This document shows positions 18,506 through 27,555 of a stretch of DNA of 64,000 nt, one piece after another. The stretch lies in NCBI RefSeq assembly GCF_019219095.1, contig NZ_JAHUWH010000002.1, positions 62,001-126,000 of the forward strand, in the 5' to 3' direction. The DNA is from Acidovorax sp. sic0104 (lineage in GTDB: Bacteria; Pseudomonadota; Gammaproteobacteria; Burkholderiales; Burkholderiaceae_C). How positions within the stretch are numbered: position 1 is the stretch's first letter; each line of letters starts with the position of its first letter. The notes beneath the pieces were generated by a model. The model was not told the origin of the DNA, made no database searches, and saw nothing but the letters and a program-made list of their open reading frames with translations. The translations under genes were made by a program, and so were the position numbers.

Positions 18506-20554
18506 ATGTTCACCAAAATCCTGATCGCCAACCGCGGCGAGATCGCGTGCCGCGTTATTGAGACGGCAAAAAAGATGGGCATCGCCACCGTCGCCGTCTA
18601 CTCCGACGCCGACAAGGAAGCCCGCCACGTCAAGCTGGCCGACGAGGCCGTTCACATTGGCGCCGCGCCCAGCCGCGAGTCGTATCTGCTGGCCGACAAG
18701 ATCATTGCGGCCGCCAAGCAGACTGGCGCGCAGGCCATCCACCCCGGCTACGGCTTCCTGTCGGAAAACGAAGCCTTCGCCAAGCGCTGCGAGGACGAGG
18801 GCATCGCCTTCATCGGCCCCAAGGCGCATTCCATCGCGGCCATGGGCGACAAGATCGCGTCCAAGAAGCTGGCGAACGAGGCCAAGGTCAACACCATCCC
18901 CGGATACAACGACGCGATCTCCGGCCCTGATCAGGCGGTGGAGATCGCCAAGGGCATCGGCTATCCCGTGATGATCAAGGCGTCGGCCGGCGGTGGCGGC
19001 AAGGGCCTGCGCGTGGCCTACAACGACAAGGAAGCGTTCGAGGGCTTTGCGAGCTGCCAGAACGAGGCGCGCAACAGCTTTGGCGACGACCGGATCTTCA
19101 TCGAGAAGTTCGTGCAGGAGCCGCGCCACATCGAGATCCAGGTGCTGGGTGACAGCCACGGCAATGTGATCTATCTGAACGAGCGCGAATGCTCCATCCA
19201 GCGCCGCCACCAGAAGGTGATCGAAGAGGCGCCGTCGCCCTTCATCAGCGACGCCACGCGCAAAGCCATGGGCGAGCAGGCCGTGGCACTGGCCAAGGCG
19301 GTGAAGTACCAGAGCGCCGGCACGGTGGAGTTCGTCGTCGGCAAAGACCAGGACTTCTACTTCCTCGAGATGAACACCCGCCTGCAGGTAGAGCACCCGG
19401 TGACCGAATGCATCACCGGCCTGGACCTGGTGGAGCTGATGATCCGCGTGGCCGCTGGCGAAAAGCTGCCGCTCACGCAAGCCGACGTGAAGCGCGACGG
19501 CTGGGCCATCGAGTGCCGCATCAATGCCGAGGACCCGTTCCGCAACTTTTTGCCTTCCACCGGCCGCCTGGTGCGCTTTCAGCCGCCCGAGGAAACCATG
19601 TTCCAGGGCGACACGGACAAGAAGCTCGGTGTGCGGGTGGATACGGGCGTGTACGAGGGTGGCGAGATCCCCATGTACTACGACTCGATGATCGCCAAGC
19701 TCATCGTGCACGGCACCGACCGCAACCACGCCATCGCCAAGATGCGCGCGGCGCTCAACGGCTTCGTGATCCGCGGCATCAGCAGCAACATTCCCTTTCA
19801 GGCAGCCTTGCTGGCCCACCCGAAATTCGTGACCGGCGAGTTCAACACGGGCTTCATCGCCGAGCACTATGGCAAGGGCTTCCATGCCGAAGACGTGCCG
19901 CACGAAGACCCGCTGTTCCTGGTGGCGCTGGCCGCGTTCATGAACCGCCGCTACCGCGCGCGTGCCTCGGGCATCAGCGGGCAGTTGGCGGGGCATGAGG
20001 TCAAGGTCGGCGAGCAGTTCGTGGTGGTCACGCTGGGCGCAGGGGGTGAGAACGAACACCATGCCGTGTCGGTGACCGATTTTCAGGACAAATCCGGCTC
20101 CAGCGTTGTAGCGGTGGGCGGCAATAGCTATCAAATCAGTAGCGCCGCTACGCTGGGGCAGATCCGCGTGCAGGGCCAGTGCAACGGCGTGGGCTTTACC
20201 GCGCAGGTGGAGCGGGGCGCGGGCAAGAACCCGCTGGCCCTGCGCATTGCGCACAACGGCACGCAGATCGAAGCCGTCGTGCTGTCGCCGCTGGGCGCGC
20301 GCCTGCACCGGTTGATGCCTTTCAAGGCGCCGCCGGACCTGTCCCGCTTCCTGCTGTCGCCGATGCCCGGGCTGCTGGTTGACGTGGCCGTGCAGCCTGG
20401 CCAGAAGGTGCAGGCGGGCGAGAAGCTGGCGGTCATCGAAGCCATGAAGATGGAGAACATCCTGTTCGCCGCGCAGGATGGCGTGGTGGGCAAGGTGATG
20501 GCTGGCAAGGGTGAATCGCTGGCGGTGGACCAGGTCATCCTTGAGTTCCAGTGA
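18506..20554 (+). CDS. pccA: Propionyl-CoA carboxylase alpha subunit (biotin carboxylase and BCCP)
   Basis: A 682-residue protein with an ATP-grasp biotin carboxylase domain (residues 1 to about 450; KILIANRGEIACRVI, KASAGGGGKGLR, EMNTRLQVEHPVTE), a BT linker domain and a C-terminal biotinyl domain with EAMKMEN, where Lys648 takes biotin. It carboxylates biotin with bicarbonate and ATP for PccB. A 54-bp repeat is inserted in frame at residues 529-546 (SGSSVVAVGGNSYQISS) in the linker region. The start has GAGGAA upstream. bioB at the end of the module would supply its cofactor. Confidence 0.96.
   Translation: MFTKILIANRGEIACRVIETAKKMGIATVAVYSDADKEARHVKLADEAVHIGAAPSRESYLLADKIIAAAKQTGAQAIHPGYGFLSENEAFAKRCEDEGIAFIGPKAHSIAAMGDKIASKKLANEAKVNTIPGYNDAISGPDQAVEIAKGIGYPVMIKASAGGGGKGLRVAYNDKEAFEGFASCQNEARNSFGDDRIFIEKFVQEPRHIEIQVLGDSHGNVIYLNERECSIQRRHQKVIEEAPSPFISDATRKAMGEQAVALAKAVKYQSAGTVEFVVGKDQDFYFLEMNTRLQVEHPVTECITGLDLVELMIRVAAGEKLPLTQADVKRDGWAIECRINAEDPFRNFLPSTGRLVRFQPPEETMFQGDTDKKLGVRVDTGVYEGGEIPMYYDSMIAKLIVHGTDRNHAIAKMRAALNGFVIRGISSNIPFQAALLAHPKFVTGEFNTGFIAEHYGKGFHAEDVPHEDPLFLVALAAFMNRRYRARASGISGQLAGHEVKVGEQFVVVTLGAGGENEHHAVSVTDFQDKSGSSVVAVGGNSYQISSAATLGQIRVQGQCNGVGFTAQVERGAGKNPLALRIAHNGTQIEAVVLSPLGARLHRLMPFKAPPDLSRFLLSPMPGLLVDVAVQPGQKVQAGEKLAVIEAMKMENILFAAQDGVVGKVMAGKGESLAVDQVILEFQ
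20090..20143 (+). repeat. 54-bp two-stem repeat, copy 4 (in frame inside pccA)
   Basis: Begins AAATCCGGCTCCAGCG and ends AGCTATCAAATCAGTAGC. It starts exactly on a codon boundary of pccA and is 18 codons long, so the reading frame is unchanged. It adds an 18-residue segment in the BT domain between the biotin carboxylase and biotinyl domains. Confidence 0.88.
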
Positions 20555-20585
20555 CCTGATCGCTGTGACCGCGAACGCAGCGGCA

Positions 20586-21419
20586 ATGGCGCAAAGGGGC
20601 GTGCGGCCCGGCCACCCGGTCCCCCAGCGCCCTTGGCCGATGGCACGCGTCGCGTGCGCCGTCACGGCCCCCATCCTCCTGGCCGACGGGCTCGCGCTCA
20701 TGGCGATGGGCCTGTTCAGCATGGGGGTGACCGTGCCAGCGGCGCTGGGCTTTGCGCTGGGCCTTCTGGCCTGGCGGTGGCACCCCGTAAAGCACTGGAT
20801 GGCGAAGGCACCCTGGCGCCAGCGGGCCTGGCGCGCCGGCTGGGTGGCGCTGGGCCTGTGGCTGGCCAGTGTGGCGGTGTTCTGGGGCGTGATCCTGCAG
20901 CAAAGCCGTGCGCTGCACAGCGAGGCCGGCGGCATTGTGGCGCCAGCGGCCATCATCGTGCTGGGCAGCGGCACGCCCCACGGCAAGCCGTCACCCGCGC
21001 TGCGGGCCCGGCTGGACAAGGGGCGCGAGCTGGCAGAGCAGCACCCCGGCGCGTGGGTGCTCGTATCCGGCGGCGTGGACTTTGGGGAAACCTTGAGCGA
21101 AGGCCAGGTGATGGGCGACTATCTGCGGGCACAAGGCCTGCCGGCCGAGCGCATCCTGCAGGAAGAGCGCAGCACCAGCACCGAGCTGAACCTGCGCTAC
21201 AGCCTGCCGCTGCTCGAAGCCCAGGGCCTGGGTCTCGGCGCCCCCGTCGCGGTGGTGACGAGCGACTTCCACACCGTGCGCGCGCTGCGCATCGCGCGCC
21301 GCATCGGCTACACCCAGGCCTTCACCGCGGCGGCATCCACGCCGCTGTACCTGCGCTACAACGCCTGGCTGCGCGAGTACTTCGCGTTTGCGAGCAGCTG
21401 GGCGCTGGGCGAGGTGTGA
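20586..21419 (+). CDS. YdcF-like (DUF218) membrane protein
   Basis: About 277 residues. The N-terminal part has three hydrophobic helices (ACAVTAPILLADGLALMAM, ALGFALGLLAW and VALGLWLASVAVFWGVIL). The C-terminal domain is of the DUF218/YdcF type (AIIVLGSGTP, VLVSGGVD, E-RSTSTELNLRYS, VTSDFHTVRALRIARR), a fold linked to cell-envelope metabolism and possible SAM or nucleotide binding. Start is uncertain: ATG 20586 is 31 bp after pccA, ATG 20640 is an alternative. It follows pccA in the same direction but no functional link is evident. Confidence 0.85.
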   Translation: MAQRGVRPGHPVPQRPWPMARVACAVTAPILLADGLALMAMGLFSMGVTVPAALGFALGLLAWRWHPVKHWMAKAPWRQRAWRAGWVALGLWLASVAVFWGVILQQSRALHSEAGGIVAPAAIIVLGSGTPHGKPSPALRARLDKGRELAEQHPGAWVLVSGGVDFGETLSEGQVMGDYLRAQGLPAERILQEERSTSTELNLRYSLPLLEAQGLGLGAPVAVVTSDFHTVRALRIARRIGYTQAFTAAASTPLYLRYNAWLREYFAFASSWALGEV

Positions 21420-21497
21420 GGCCTGCGCGAGCCACCCGCGCATTTCTTGACGACGACATCGACGACGACATTCCTTTTCTTGCACCGGACCATTGCC

Positions 21498-21971
21498 ATG
21501 AACACCTCCCACCTTCGCCCCTTCAAAGTCCTTGGCATCCAGCAGGTCGCCATTGGAGGGACCGACAAGAATCGCATGAAGACCCTGTGGGTGGACATGC
21601 TCGGCCTCACCCAGACAGGCACCTTCCGGAGCGAGCGAGAGAACGTGGACGAAGACATCCTGGCCATGGGGCAGGGCCCCTACAAGGTCGAGGTGGACAT
21701 CATGCAGCCGCTCGATATCGACAAGAAACCCGCCGTGCACGCCACGCCGCTCAACCACATCGGCCTGTGGATCGACGATCTGCCCAAGGCCGTGGAATGG
21801 CTCACCACCCAGGGCGTACGGTTTGCGCCCGGCGGGATCCGCAAGGGGGCTGCGGGTTATGACATCACCTTTTTGCATCCCAAGAGCAATGACGAATTTC
21901 CCATTGCCGGCGAAGGCGTGTTGATCGAACTGGTCCAGGCCCCGGCCGATGTGATCGCCGCTCTGGGTTGA
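21498..21971 (+). CDS. VOC-family protein, candidate methylmalonyl-CoA epimerase
   Basis: A 157-residue vicinal-oxygen-chelate (glyoxalase-fold) protein with two repeated beta-alpha-beta-beta-beta modules ([18 protein letters not shown], then [18 protein letters not shown]). Metal ligands would be His in LNHIG and a glutamate such as LIELVQ. Between pccA and bioB, and with mutase upstream, it is the best candidate to interconvert (S)- and (R)-methylmalonyl-CoA, the step missing from the set. It is not a textbook Mce (LDHVAIAV-type start), so glyoxalase-like function remains possible. ATG 21498 chosen. Confidence 0.85.
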   Translation: MNTSHLRPFKVLGIQQVAIGGTDKNRMKTLWVDMLGLTQTGTFRSERENVDEDILAMGQGPYKVEVDIMQPLDIDKKPAVHATPLNHIGLWIDDLPKAVEWLTTQGVRFAPGGIRKGAAGYDITFLHPKSNDEFPIAGEGVLIELVQAPADVIAALG

Positions 21972-22387
21972 TGGGTTGGAACGAGCCGAACATGGCACCT
22001 GGAATGTCCGCCCGCATGGCAACCGCCCTGGCGGCCCGGAGTTTTCGGGGGGCGCGTGCTCTCGCCGCCGTGGTCATCGCATGCGGGGCAGGGTGGTGTG
22101 CTGCGGGGGGCGGTGCCGGTAGCTACACGCTCGATTGGCACGGCGCCGGCGAAGTGCTGGAGTACCGCTCCTGCGGCTGCGCGGACAGCTGCTGGGTTGC
22201 CAGCGTGAAACGCCTGGCCACTCGCCAGACCCTGGCGCAGTTGCGCTGCGACTGCGAAAAAGCCTACGCCCGCGTGGGAGCGAACGTCTCGGAGACGCCC
22301 TACGCGGACAGCTGCAGCGCGTTTGAGCGCCCCGGCGACAAGCCACAGGCGATCCGGCAAGCGCTGGAGGCGCTGCTCGGACGCTGA
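21971..22387 (+). CDS. Hypothetical secreted cysteine-rich protein
   Basis: About 138 residues. Its ATG at 21971 overlaps the preceding TGA. A signal-peptide-like segment (RALAAVVIACGAGWCAAGG) lies near residues 30-50. The mature part has five or more cysteines: CGCADSC, CDC and a later SC, with an aromatic/charged remainder. I recognise no family. The overlap with the VOC gene and the protein-like composition support a real gene. An internal start (MAPGMSARM) is possible. Confidence 0.55.
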   Translation: MGWNEPNMAPGMSARMATALAARSFRGARALAAVVIACGAGWCAAGGGAGSYTLDWHGAGEVLEYRSCGCADSCWVASVKRLATRQTLAQLRCDCEKAYARVGANVSETPYADSCSAFERPGDKPQAIRQALEALLGR

Positions 22388-22820
22388 CTGGTGCGGCAAG
22401 GGTACGGCACCGCCAGGCCCCCGATCCTTCGGCGATGGAACGACCATAACTTCGTCCAATTTCAACGGGCCCTGCCAGCGTCTGCGCCGCAGTTGGCGGC
22501 AAATGCCGGCACGTTGGATGCAGTGGCGTGCATGCGTCCAAGCCAGCACGTCGAAAGTCCGCCAAATGCCCCGAATGCGCGGTCTTCTGCATCGAAACAG
22601 ACACGCAAATTGGCAGCCGTTGGCGCAGCGTTTTTGTTGGCACTTTTTGTGACCCTGGAGCACTCAAAGGCACCTTTTTCCCCCCCAGAATCCGCACTCA
22701 TTCGCCGCCGCCGGCCTCCTGCAGGGAGCCCGCGGCCTGGTCCACCTCTGCGGCTGCGCCCTGATCAAATGCCCCGTGCGTTCCAGGTCCGCCGCAGGCG
22801 CCCCGAAAGGAAACTTGCCC
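22388..22820 (+). other. Intergenic region before bioB
   Basis: This 433-bp gap includes a locally AT-richer stretch at about 22630-22690 (a TTTTTGTTGGCACTTTTTG run followed by CCTTTTTCCCCCC). Short frames here have no recognisable protein character. It probably holds a separate bioB promoter. A sequence AAAGGAAA lies nine bases before the bioB start. Confidence 0.35.
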
Positions 22821-23903
22821 ATGTCGTCCACCCTCGTCACCGCTCCCACGCAGTCCCAGGTCACCGTGCAGGTGCATCGGCGTGCTCCCGCTGCCGTCGC
22901 CCAAGGCCCCTGGTCGGTGCAGGCCATCCAGGCGTTGCTCGACAAGCCGTTGATGGATCTGCTGTTCGAAGCCCAGACCGTGCACCGCCAGCACTGGCCT
23001 GCGGGCGATGTCGAACTGGCCACGCTGCTGTCGGTCAAGACCGGCGGCTGCCCCGAGAACTGCGGCTACTGCCCGCAGGCCGCCGAGTTCGACACTGGCG
23101 TGAAAGCCCAGAAGCTGATGGAGGTCGACGAAGTGGTGCGTGCGGCGCAGGCGGCCAAGGACGCGGGCGCCACGCGTTTTTGCATGGGCGCAGCCTGGCG
23201 CGCTCCCAAGGACCGCGACATCGAGAAGGTGGGCGCTCTGATCACCGCCGTGAAGGACCTGGGCCTGCAGACCTGCGCGACCCTGGGCATGCTGGAGGCT
23301 CACCAGGCCCGCGCCCTGAAGGATGCCGGCCTCGACTACTACAACCACAACCTGGACACGGCGCCCGAGTACTACACCGACGTGGTCAGCACCCGCGCAT
23401 ACCAGGACCGGCTGGACACCCTTGAGCACGTGCGCGGTGCCGGCATCAGCGTGTGCTGCGGCGGCATTGTGGGCATGGGCGAGGCCCCCGTGCACCGCGC
23501 GGGGCTGATCGCCCAGCTGGCCAACCTCGATCCTTACCCGGAGTCCGTGCCCATCAACAGCCTGGTGCGTGTGCCAGGCACGCCGCTGGCCGATAGCGAG
23601 CCCATCGACCCACTGGACTTCGTGCGGGTGATCGCTGTCGCCCGCATCACCATGCCCAAGGCCAGGGTGCGGTTGTCGGCGGGTCGCCAGCAGATGGGCG
23701 AGGCAGTGCAGGCGCTGTGCTTCCTGGCAGGCGCCAACTCCATTTTCTATGGGGACAAGCTGCTGGTGACCGGCAACCCGGACGTCGAGGCCGACGTGCA
23801 GTTGCTGGCCAAGCTGGGCCTGAACGGCCACCGTACGCAAGCTTCCGCGCCCGTGCACGACGACAGCCCACCAACCGCCTGTTCCGAACTGGCTGGCCGT
23901 TGA
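22821..23903 (+). CDS. bioB: Biotin synthase
   Basis: A 360-residue radical-SAM enzyme that inserts sulfur into dethiobiotin. The [4Fe-4S] motif is CPENCGYC, followed by [16 protein letters not shown] and [12 protein letters not shown], all typical of BioB. The extended N-terminus ([14 protein letters not shown]) is common in beta-proteobacteria. Start ATG 22821 has a good ribosome site. It stands alone without bioA/F/D, at the end of the propionate module, whose PccA needs biotin. Co-regulation is plausible but unproven. Confidence 0.96.
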   Translation: MSSTLVTAPTQSQVTVQVHRRAPAAVAQGPWSVQAIQALLDKPLMDLLFEAQTVHRQHWPAGDVELATLLSVKTGGCPENCGYCPQAAEFDTGVKAQKLMEVDEVVRAAQAAKDAGATRFCMGAAWRAPKDRDIEKVGALITAVKDLGLQTCATLGMLEAHQARALKDAGLDYYNHNLDTAPEYYTDVVSTRAYQDRLDTLEHVRGAGISVCCGGIVGMGEAPVHRAGLIAQLANLDPYPESVPINSLVRVPGTPLADSEPIDPLDFVRVIAVARITMPKARVRLSAGRQQMGEAVQALCFLAGANSIFYGDKLLVTGNPDVEADVQLLAKLGLNGHRTQASAPVHDDSPPTACSELAGR

Positions 23904-24248
23904 TACCAGAGGATGCGGGCCTCCAGCGCCCGGCCATCCGCTGCAACGGCCCCTATGCAGGATGCGGCAGTAGCGACAGATGACCTCGGAGTGGTCGCCC
24001 CCATGGGCATCCGCGTGTCATGCCCGGCAGCCAGGAATGGAGCGGCGGAATGATCCCCGCCGGACGTCCGTTCGTGGGGCAGCTACTCTGTTCCCGCCAA
24101 TCTGTGAACCATTGTTGCTCCAGCCATCACGGCTACCGCGGCCGCTGGAAATGATCCAAGGCGCAGGGCCGGGTCGAATCGCCAATCGCCGCGCAGGCAT
24201 GCAGACGCCGGGTCTTTCCACGTGCGCGGGGTTGCGCCCTGTGCCTCA
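23904..24248. other. Intergenic region between convergent bioB and the LOV kinase gene
   Basis: A 345-bp gap between two 3' ends. I see no gene, no strong hairpin followed by a T run, and no repeat in it. Confidence 0.35.
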
Positions 24249-25898
24249 TCAGCCATGCCGCGAGCGACCCGGGCGCGCGTCCAAGGCCAGCCGCACGCGC
24301 CGGGCCAAGTCCTTCATGCCGTATGGTTTTTTGAGAATGTCGAACTCTACCCCCTCCACATCGTCCACCATGCTGCCGTCACCGGCGTAGCCGGTGGTCA
24401 GCAGGATGGCGATGCCCGGATGGCGGCTTCGCAGCTCTCGTGCCAGCATGAACCCGTTCATTCCCCCAGGCATGAGAACGTCGGAGAACACCATGTCGGG
24501 CCGGTTGCCGCCTCCGGACTCGCCGATCCAGGCGAGCGCGGTCGCCGCATCCGTCTCAATGCGGACGCTGTAGCCCAGGCTCTCCAGCATGGCGCCCGCC
24601 AGGTCGGCCACCTCGCGGCGGTCATCCACCACGAGGATCAATTCGCTTCCGCCATGTTCCGAAACCTCGTCGTCGGAGCTGTCGCGCTGGCTGGGCGGCT
24701 GCGTGGTCGCCGGAAAGTACAGGCGCACGGTCGTGCCAACACCCACTTCGGAGTAGAGGTTGACGGTGCCTCCGGACTGTTTGGCAAAGCCATACACCAT
24801 GGACAACCCCAGCCCAGTGCCCTTGCCCTCGGGCTTGGTGGTGAAAAATGGGTTTACGACCTGCTTGATGAGTTCGGGAGGGATGCCTTCCCCCGAGTCC
24901 GTGATGGAGATCGAAACATATTGGCCAGGCCGCAGGCCACCGTAGGCCGTCACGTCGGCGCCAGTCACGTGAACATTGGCGGTGGACACGATCACCGTGC
25001 CTCCTTGTGGCATGGCGTCTCGCGCATTGGTAATGATGTTGAGGAGCGCCAGCTCCAGTTGCGTGGGATCGACCTGGCAGTTGGCGAGGTCCGGTGAGAG
25101 ATCCATATCGAGCGTGATGCCCGCGTCCACCGTGTCCTTGATCAGATTCCGGATGTTCTGCGCTGCTGCGTTCAGGTTGATGGGACGCCCCTCCAGCCGC
25201 TGCTTGCGCGCGAACGCAAGCAGTTGCTGGGTGAGGGTGGACGCTTTTTTCACCGCGGCCACCGCGCTGTCTGCACTGTCCAGAACAGCCTCGTCACCGT
25301 TGCCCGCCTTGACGCGGCGCTTGAGGATTTCAAGGTGGCCGGAAATCACCTGCAGGAGGTTGTTGAAGTCATGCGAGATGCCACCGGTCAGTTGGCCGAG
25401 GGCCTCCATTTTTTGCGCCTGCGCCAGTGCCTGCTCCGCATCGCGGCGGCGGCTTACATCCAGCTGCGAAGCAAAGAAGTACACGAGCTCCCGGTCATGG
25501 TTGTACACGGGCGAGATGTACAAAGCATTCCAGAAGGAGGTGCCGTCCTTGCGGTAGTTGAGAATTTCCGTGGTGATCTCCGTCCGCTCTGAGATGGCTT
25601 GCCGGACCGAGGCGACAGTCGCTCTGTCGGTCGCAGGCCCCTGCAGAAACCGGCAGTTGGACCCCAGGATTTCCTCGCGCGAATAGCCGCTCATCGACAG
25701 GAATGCGCGGTTGGCAAACACGATGGGATTGTCCGGCTGGCGAGGGTCTGTCACGAGCATGGGCATGCGCGTGGTTTCTATGGCTGTGAAGAAGATATCG
25801 CTGGAATGGTCGGATATCGTTGTCACGTTGGAGCCCAGCACCGACACCTCGGGTGCGATGGATCCGGTGATAGGAGGCTTTTCGGGTTCAGAGCTCAT
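24249..25898 (-). CDS. LOV-domain hybrid histidine kinase with C-terminal receiver (blue-light sensor)
   Basis: A 549-residue soluble signalling protein. Residues 38-150 are a PAS domain of LOV type: the signature GSNCRFLQG places the flavin-adduct Cys82, preceded by NPIVFANRAFL and followed by LNYRKDGTSFWN. A histidine kinase follows, with phosphoacceptor His176 in GGISHDFNN, N-box NARDAMPQG, and G-boxes DSGEGIP and GKGTGLGLS. The C-terminal receiver (from about 419) has VVDD and the acceptor Asp473 in FSDVLMP. It should bind FMN, respond to blue light and autophosphorylate. No output partner gene is adjacent. Confidence 0.93.
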   Translation of the reverse strand: MSSEPEKPPITGSIAPEVSVLGSNVTTISDHSSDIFFTAIETTRMPMLVTDPRQPDNPIVFANRAFLSMSGYSREEILGSNCRFLQGPATDRATVASVRQAISERTEITTEILNYRKDGTSFWNALYISPVYNHDRELVYFFASQLDVSRRRDAEQALAQAQKMEALGQLTGGISHDFNNLLQVISGHLEILKRRVKAGNGDEAVLDSADSAVAAVKKASTLTQQLLAFARKQRLEGRPINLNAAAQNIRNLIKDTVDAGITLDMDLSPDLANCQVDPTQLELALLNIITNARDAMPQGGTVIVSTANVHVTGADVTAYGGLRPGQYVSISITDSGEGIPPELIKQVVNPFFTTKPEGKGTGLGLSMVYGFAKQSGGTVNLYSEVGVGTTVRLYFPATTQPPSQRDSSDDEVSEHGGSELILVVDDRREVADLAGAMLESLGYSVRIETDAATALAWIGESGGGNRPDMVFSDVLMPGGMNGFMLARELRSRHPGIAILLTTGYAGDGSMVDDVEGVEFDILKKPYGMKDLARRVRLALDARPGRSRHG

Positions 25899-26081
25899 GC
25901 GGCATTAGACCGAACGACATGGGCGATGCATGCAGGACAAGCGCCACAAAACCTTTACGCGTTGTGCATCGGCCACACGCACTGCTGCCCCCCGGCGCCG
26001 GGCCCTGCAGATGGGGCGATAACGCGATGCTTTCGCACCGAGGTTCCGTCGCCAGTGCCTCGCCCAACTTCCGCGCTCGCT

Positions 26082-26231
26082 TTAGCAGCAATGGTCGAAC
26101 TGAATGAGCGCCGTAGCCGCAGCCAGCGACCCAACAACACCCGCCAGAGGGTGTGTCAAAAAGGCCATCACCGGGGCCAGCAACAGCAACTGCCTGAGGC
26201 CCCAGCCGTAAAGCAGGCCAGCCTTGCGCAC
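26082..26231 (-). CDS. Possible small membrane protein or gene remnant
   Basis: A GTG-initiated frame of 49 codons, of which most are hydrophobic (LRQLLLLAPVMAFLTHPL, then GVVGSLAAATALIQF). It could form two membrane helices and lies upstream of the yeeE-like genes' 3' end on the same strand. I cannot assign a family and it may be a remnant or chance frame. The remainder of the 25899-26255 gap shows nothing I can support. Confidence 0.25.
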   Translation of the reverse strand: MRKAGLLYGWGLRQLLLLAPVMAFLTHPLAGVVGSLAAATALIQFDHCC

Positions 26232-26255
26232 GTAGACGCTATGCGCTGGCAATCG

Positions 26256-26717
26256 TCATGGCTTTGCGACCTGGTTTAGAAGCCGCGCAGATTGGGTTGC
26301 CCGACGTCCCTCCATCCACTCGAAGACACCCATGCCTGCCAGCATGGCGAGCACGAAGACCACGGCCTTGGGCTCGCCGGTGCCCAGCGAGACGATCGCC
26401 GGCCCGGGGCAAAAGCCCGCAATGCCCCAGCCCAGGCCGAAAAGCAGGCTACCCAGCACCAGGCGCCGATCGATGTGACGTGTGGTGGGCAGTTGCATGG
26501 CGCCTCCCAACACACTGGTGTTGCGCTTGCGTGCCACCGCGAAAGCCACCGTTCCCACCAGGATGGCGCCGCCCATCACGAAGGCAAGCGAGGGGTCCCA
26601 CTGGCCGGCCAGATCAAGAAAACCAAGCACCTTGCCGGGGTCGGTCATGCCCGAGATGACGAGGCCCAGGCCAAAGACCAGGCCGATGCCGAATTCGGAA
26701 ATACGCTGGAGCTTCAT
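26256..26717 (-). CDS. YeeE/YedE-family membrane protein, subunit B-like
   Basis: A 153-residue membrane protein with four predicted helices (FGIGLVFGLGLVISGMTDPG, VMGGAILVGTVAFAVA, LVLGSLLFGLGWGIAGFCPG, VFVLAMLAGMGVFEWM). The motifs GMTDP and GFCPGPA are typical of the C-terminal half of YeeE transporters, which move thiosulfate or related sulfur species. It pairs with the gene 18 bp upstream, which carries the other half. The pair is usual in BigR-controlled sulfide-detoxification operons. Confidence 0.92.
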   Translation of the reverse strand: MKLQRISEFGIGLVFGLGLVISGMTDPGKVLGFLDLAGQWDPSLAFVMGGAILVGTVAFAVARKRNTSVLGGAMQLPTTRHIDRRLVLGSLLFGLGWGIAGFCPGPAIVSLGTGEPKAVVFVLAMLAGMGVFEWMEGRRATQSARLLNQVAKP

Positions 26718-26735
26718 GGTTCGGTTCTCCTGGGT

Positions 26736-27167
26736 TCAGGCCAGCACGTGGCGGACGAGATAGACGATGGCAAAGCCGGCGCTCATGAAGGCCAGTGTGG
26801 CCACCAGCGAACGCGGCGACAGGCGCGACAGGCCGCACACTCCGTGGCCGCTGGTGCATCCCGAGCCATAGCGTGTGCCCACGCCCACCAAAAGCCCGGC
26901 CAGCGCCACCAGGCCCCAGCTGGCGTCGATGCGCACCTCGCTGGCGCCCGCTGCCAGACGGTACAGCAGGGGCGATGCCAACATGCCCAGCAAGAAGGCG
27001 ACGCGCCATGCCACGTCCTCGCTCCGTGGTCGCAGCAGCCCGCCCAGAATGCCGCTGATGCCCAGGATGCGGCCATGCAGCAGCACGAAGGCGGCTGCCG
27101 CCAAGCCAAGCACAATGCCGCCCGCGAGGGCAGCCCAGGGGGTGAAATGGTCCCAATCAATCTGCAT
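26736..27167 (-). CDS. YeeE/YedE-family membrane protein, subunit A-like
   Basis: A 143-residue membrane protein with several helices ([20 protein letters not shown] and others) and the motif [17 protein letters not shown], the conserved cysteine region through which YeeE-type proteins relay sulfur. ATG 27167 overlaps the end of the arsR-type gene by 11 bp, so the three genes form one transcript: regulator, then two transporter halves. Role: probable uptake or export of a reduced sulfur compound. Confidence 0.92.
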   Translation of the reverse strand: MQIDWDHFTPWAALAGGIVLGLAAAAFVLLHGRILGISGILGGLLRPRSEDVAWRVAFLLGMLASPLLYRLAAGASEVRIDASWGLVALAGLLVGVGTRYGSGCTSGHGVCGLSRLSPRSLVATLAFMSAGFAIVYLVRHVLA

Positions 27168-27498
27168 GCGGTGCCTCCTTGGGTGCACAGAATTGTTCAA
27201 ACAGGGTCCGCATGACGGCCAGCGCCTGAGCGCTGGAGATGCGGTAGTGGATGTGCTTGCCATCGCGGCGAGTGGTCACCAGCCCCTCATCGCGCAGTAC
27301 ACCGAGCTGCTGCGACAGCGTGGGCTGAGCGACACCCACCAACGCTTCCAGCTCGCCCACGCGCTTTTCTCCTTCGCTGAGCTGGCACAGCAGCAGCAGC
27401 CGGTCGGGGTTGGACAGCGCTTTCATCAGCCGGCAAGCGCTGTCAGCCGAACGACGCAAACTTTCCAAGTCCATGGGGGTCGTGGTTTCAGCTTGCAT
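27157..27498 (-). CDS. bigR: ArsR-family regulator, BigR/SqrR-type persulfide sensor
   Basis: A 113-residue winged-helix repressor (KALSNPDRLLLLCQLSEGE, AQPTLSQQLGVLRDEGLV, DGKHIHYRI). Two cysteines, Cys38 and Cys104, are 66 residues apart, the same spacing as the redox pair of BigR, where persulfide chemistry links them and releases DNA. No metal-binding CxC of classic ArsR is present. It is divergent from a persulfide dioxygenase-like gene with a perfect inverted repeat between. Confidence 0.88.
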   Translation of the reverse strand: MQAETTTPMDLESLRRSADSACRLMKALSNPDRLLLLCQLSEGEKRVGELEALVGVAQPTLSQQLGVLRDEGLVTTRRDGKHIHYRISSAQALAVMRTLFEQFCAPKEAPHAD

Positions 27499-27555
27499 GG
27501 GAACTCCATTGAAAGTGGTTGTGAATGAGCGACTGAATGCCTTGAGCCTTGATCA

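Noticed and set aside
18464..21019. An 851-codon open frame on the minus strand across pccA
   Set aside because: It runs antisense to a clearly conserved gene, is rich in His/Arg/Ala/Gly as expected from the complement of GC-rich codons, and shows no domain.
21857..22663. A 268-codon minus-strand frame opposite the VOC and hypothetical genes
   Set aside because: Antisense to the VOC gene, Arg-rich, no recognisable domain or ribosome site.
22391..23425. A 344-codon frame across the bioB promoter and gene
   Set aside because: It overlaps bioB out of frame and is Arg/Pro-rich without protein-like patterns.
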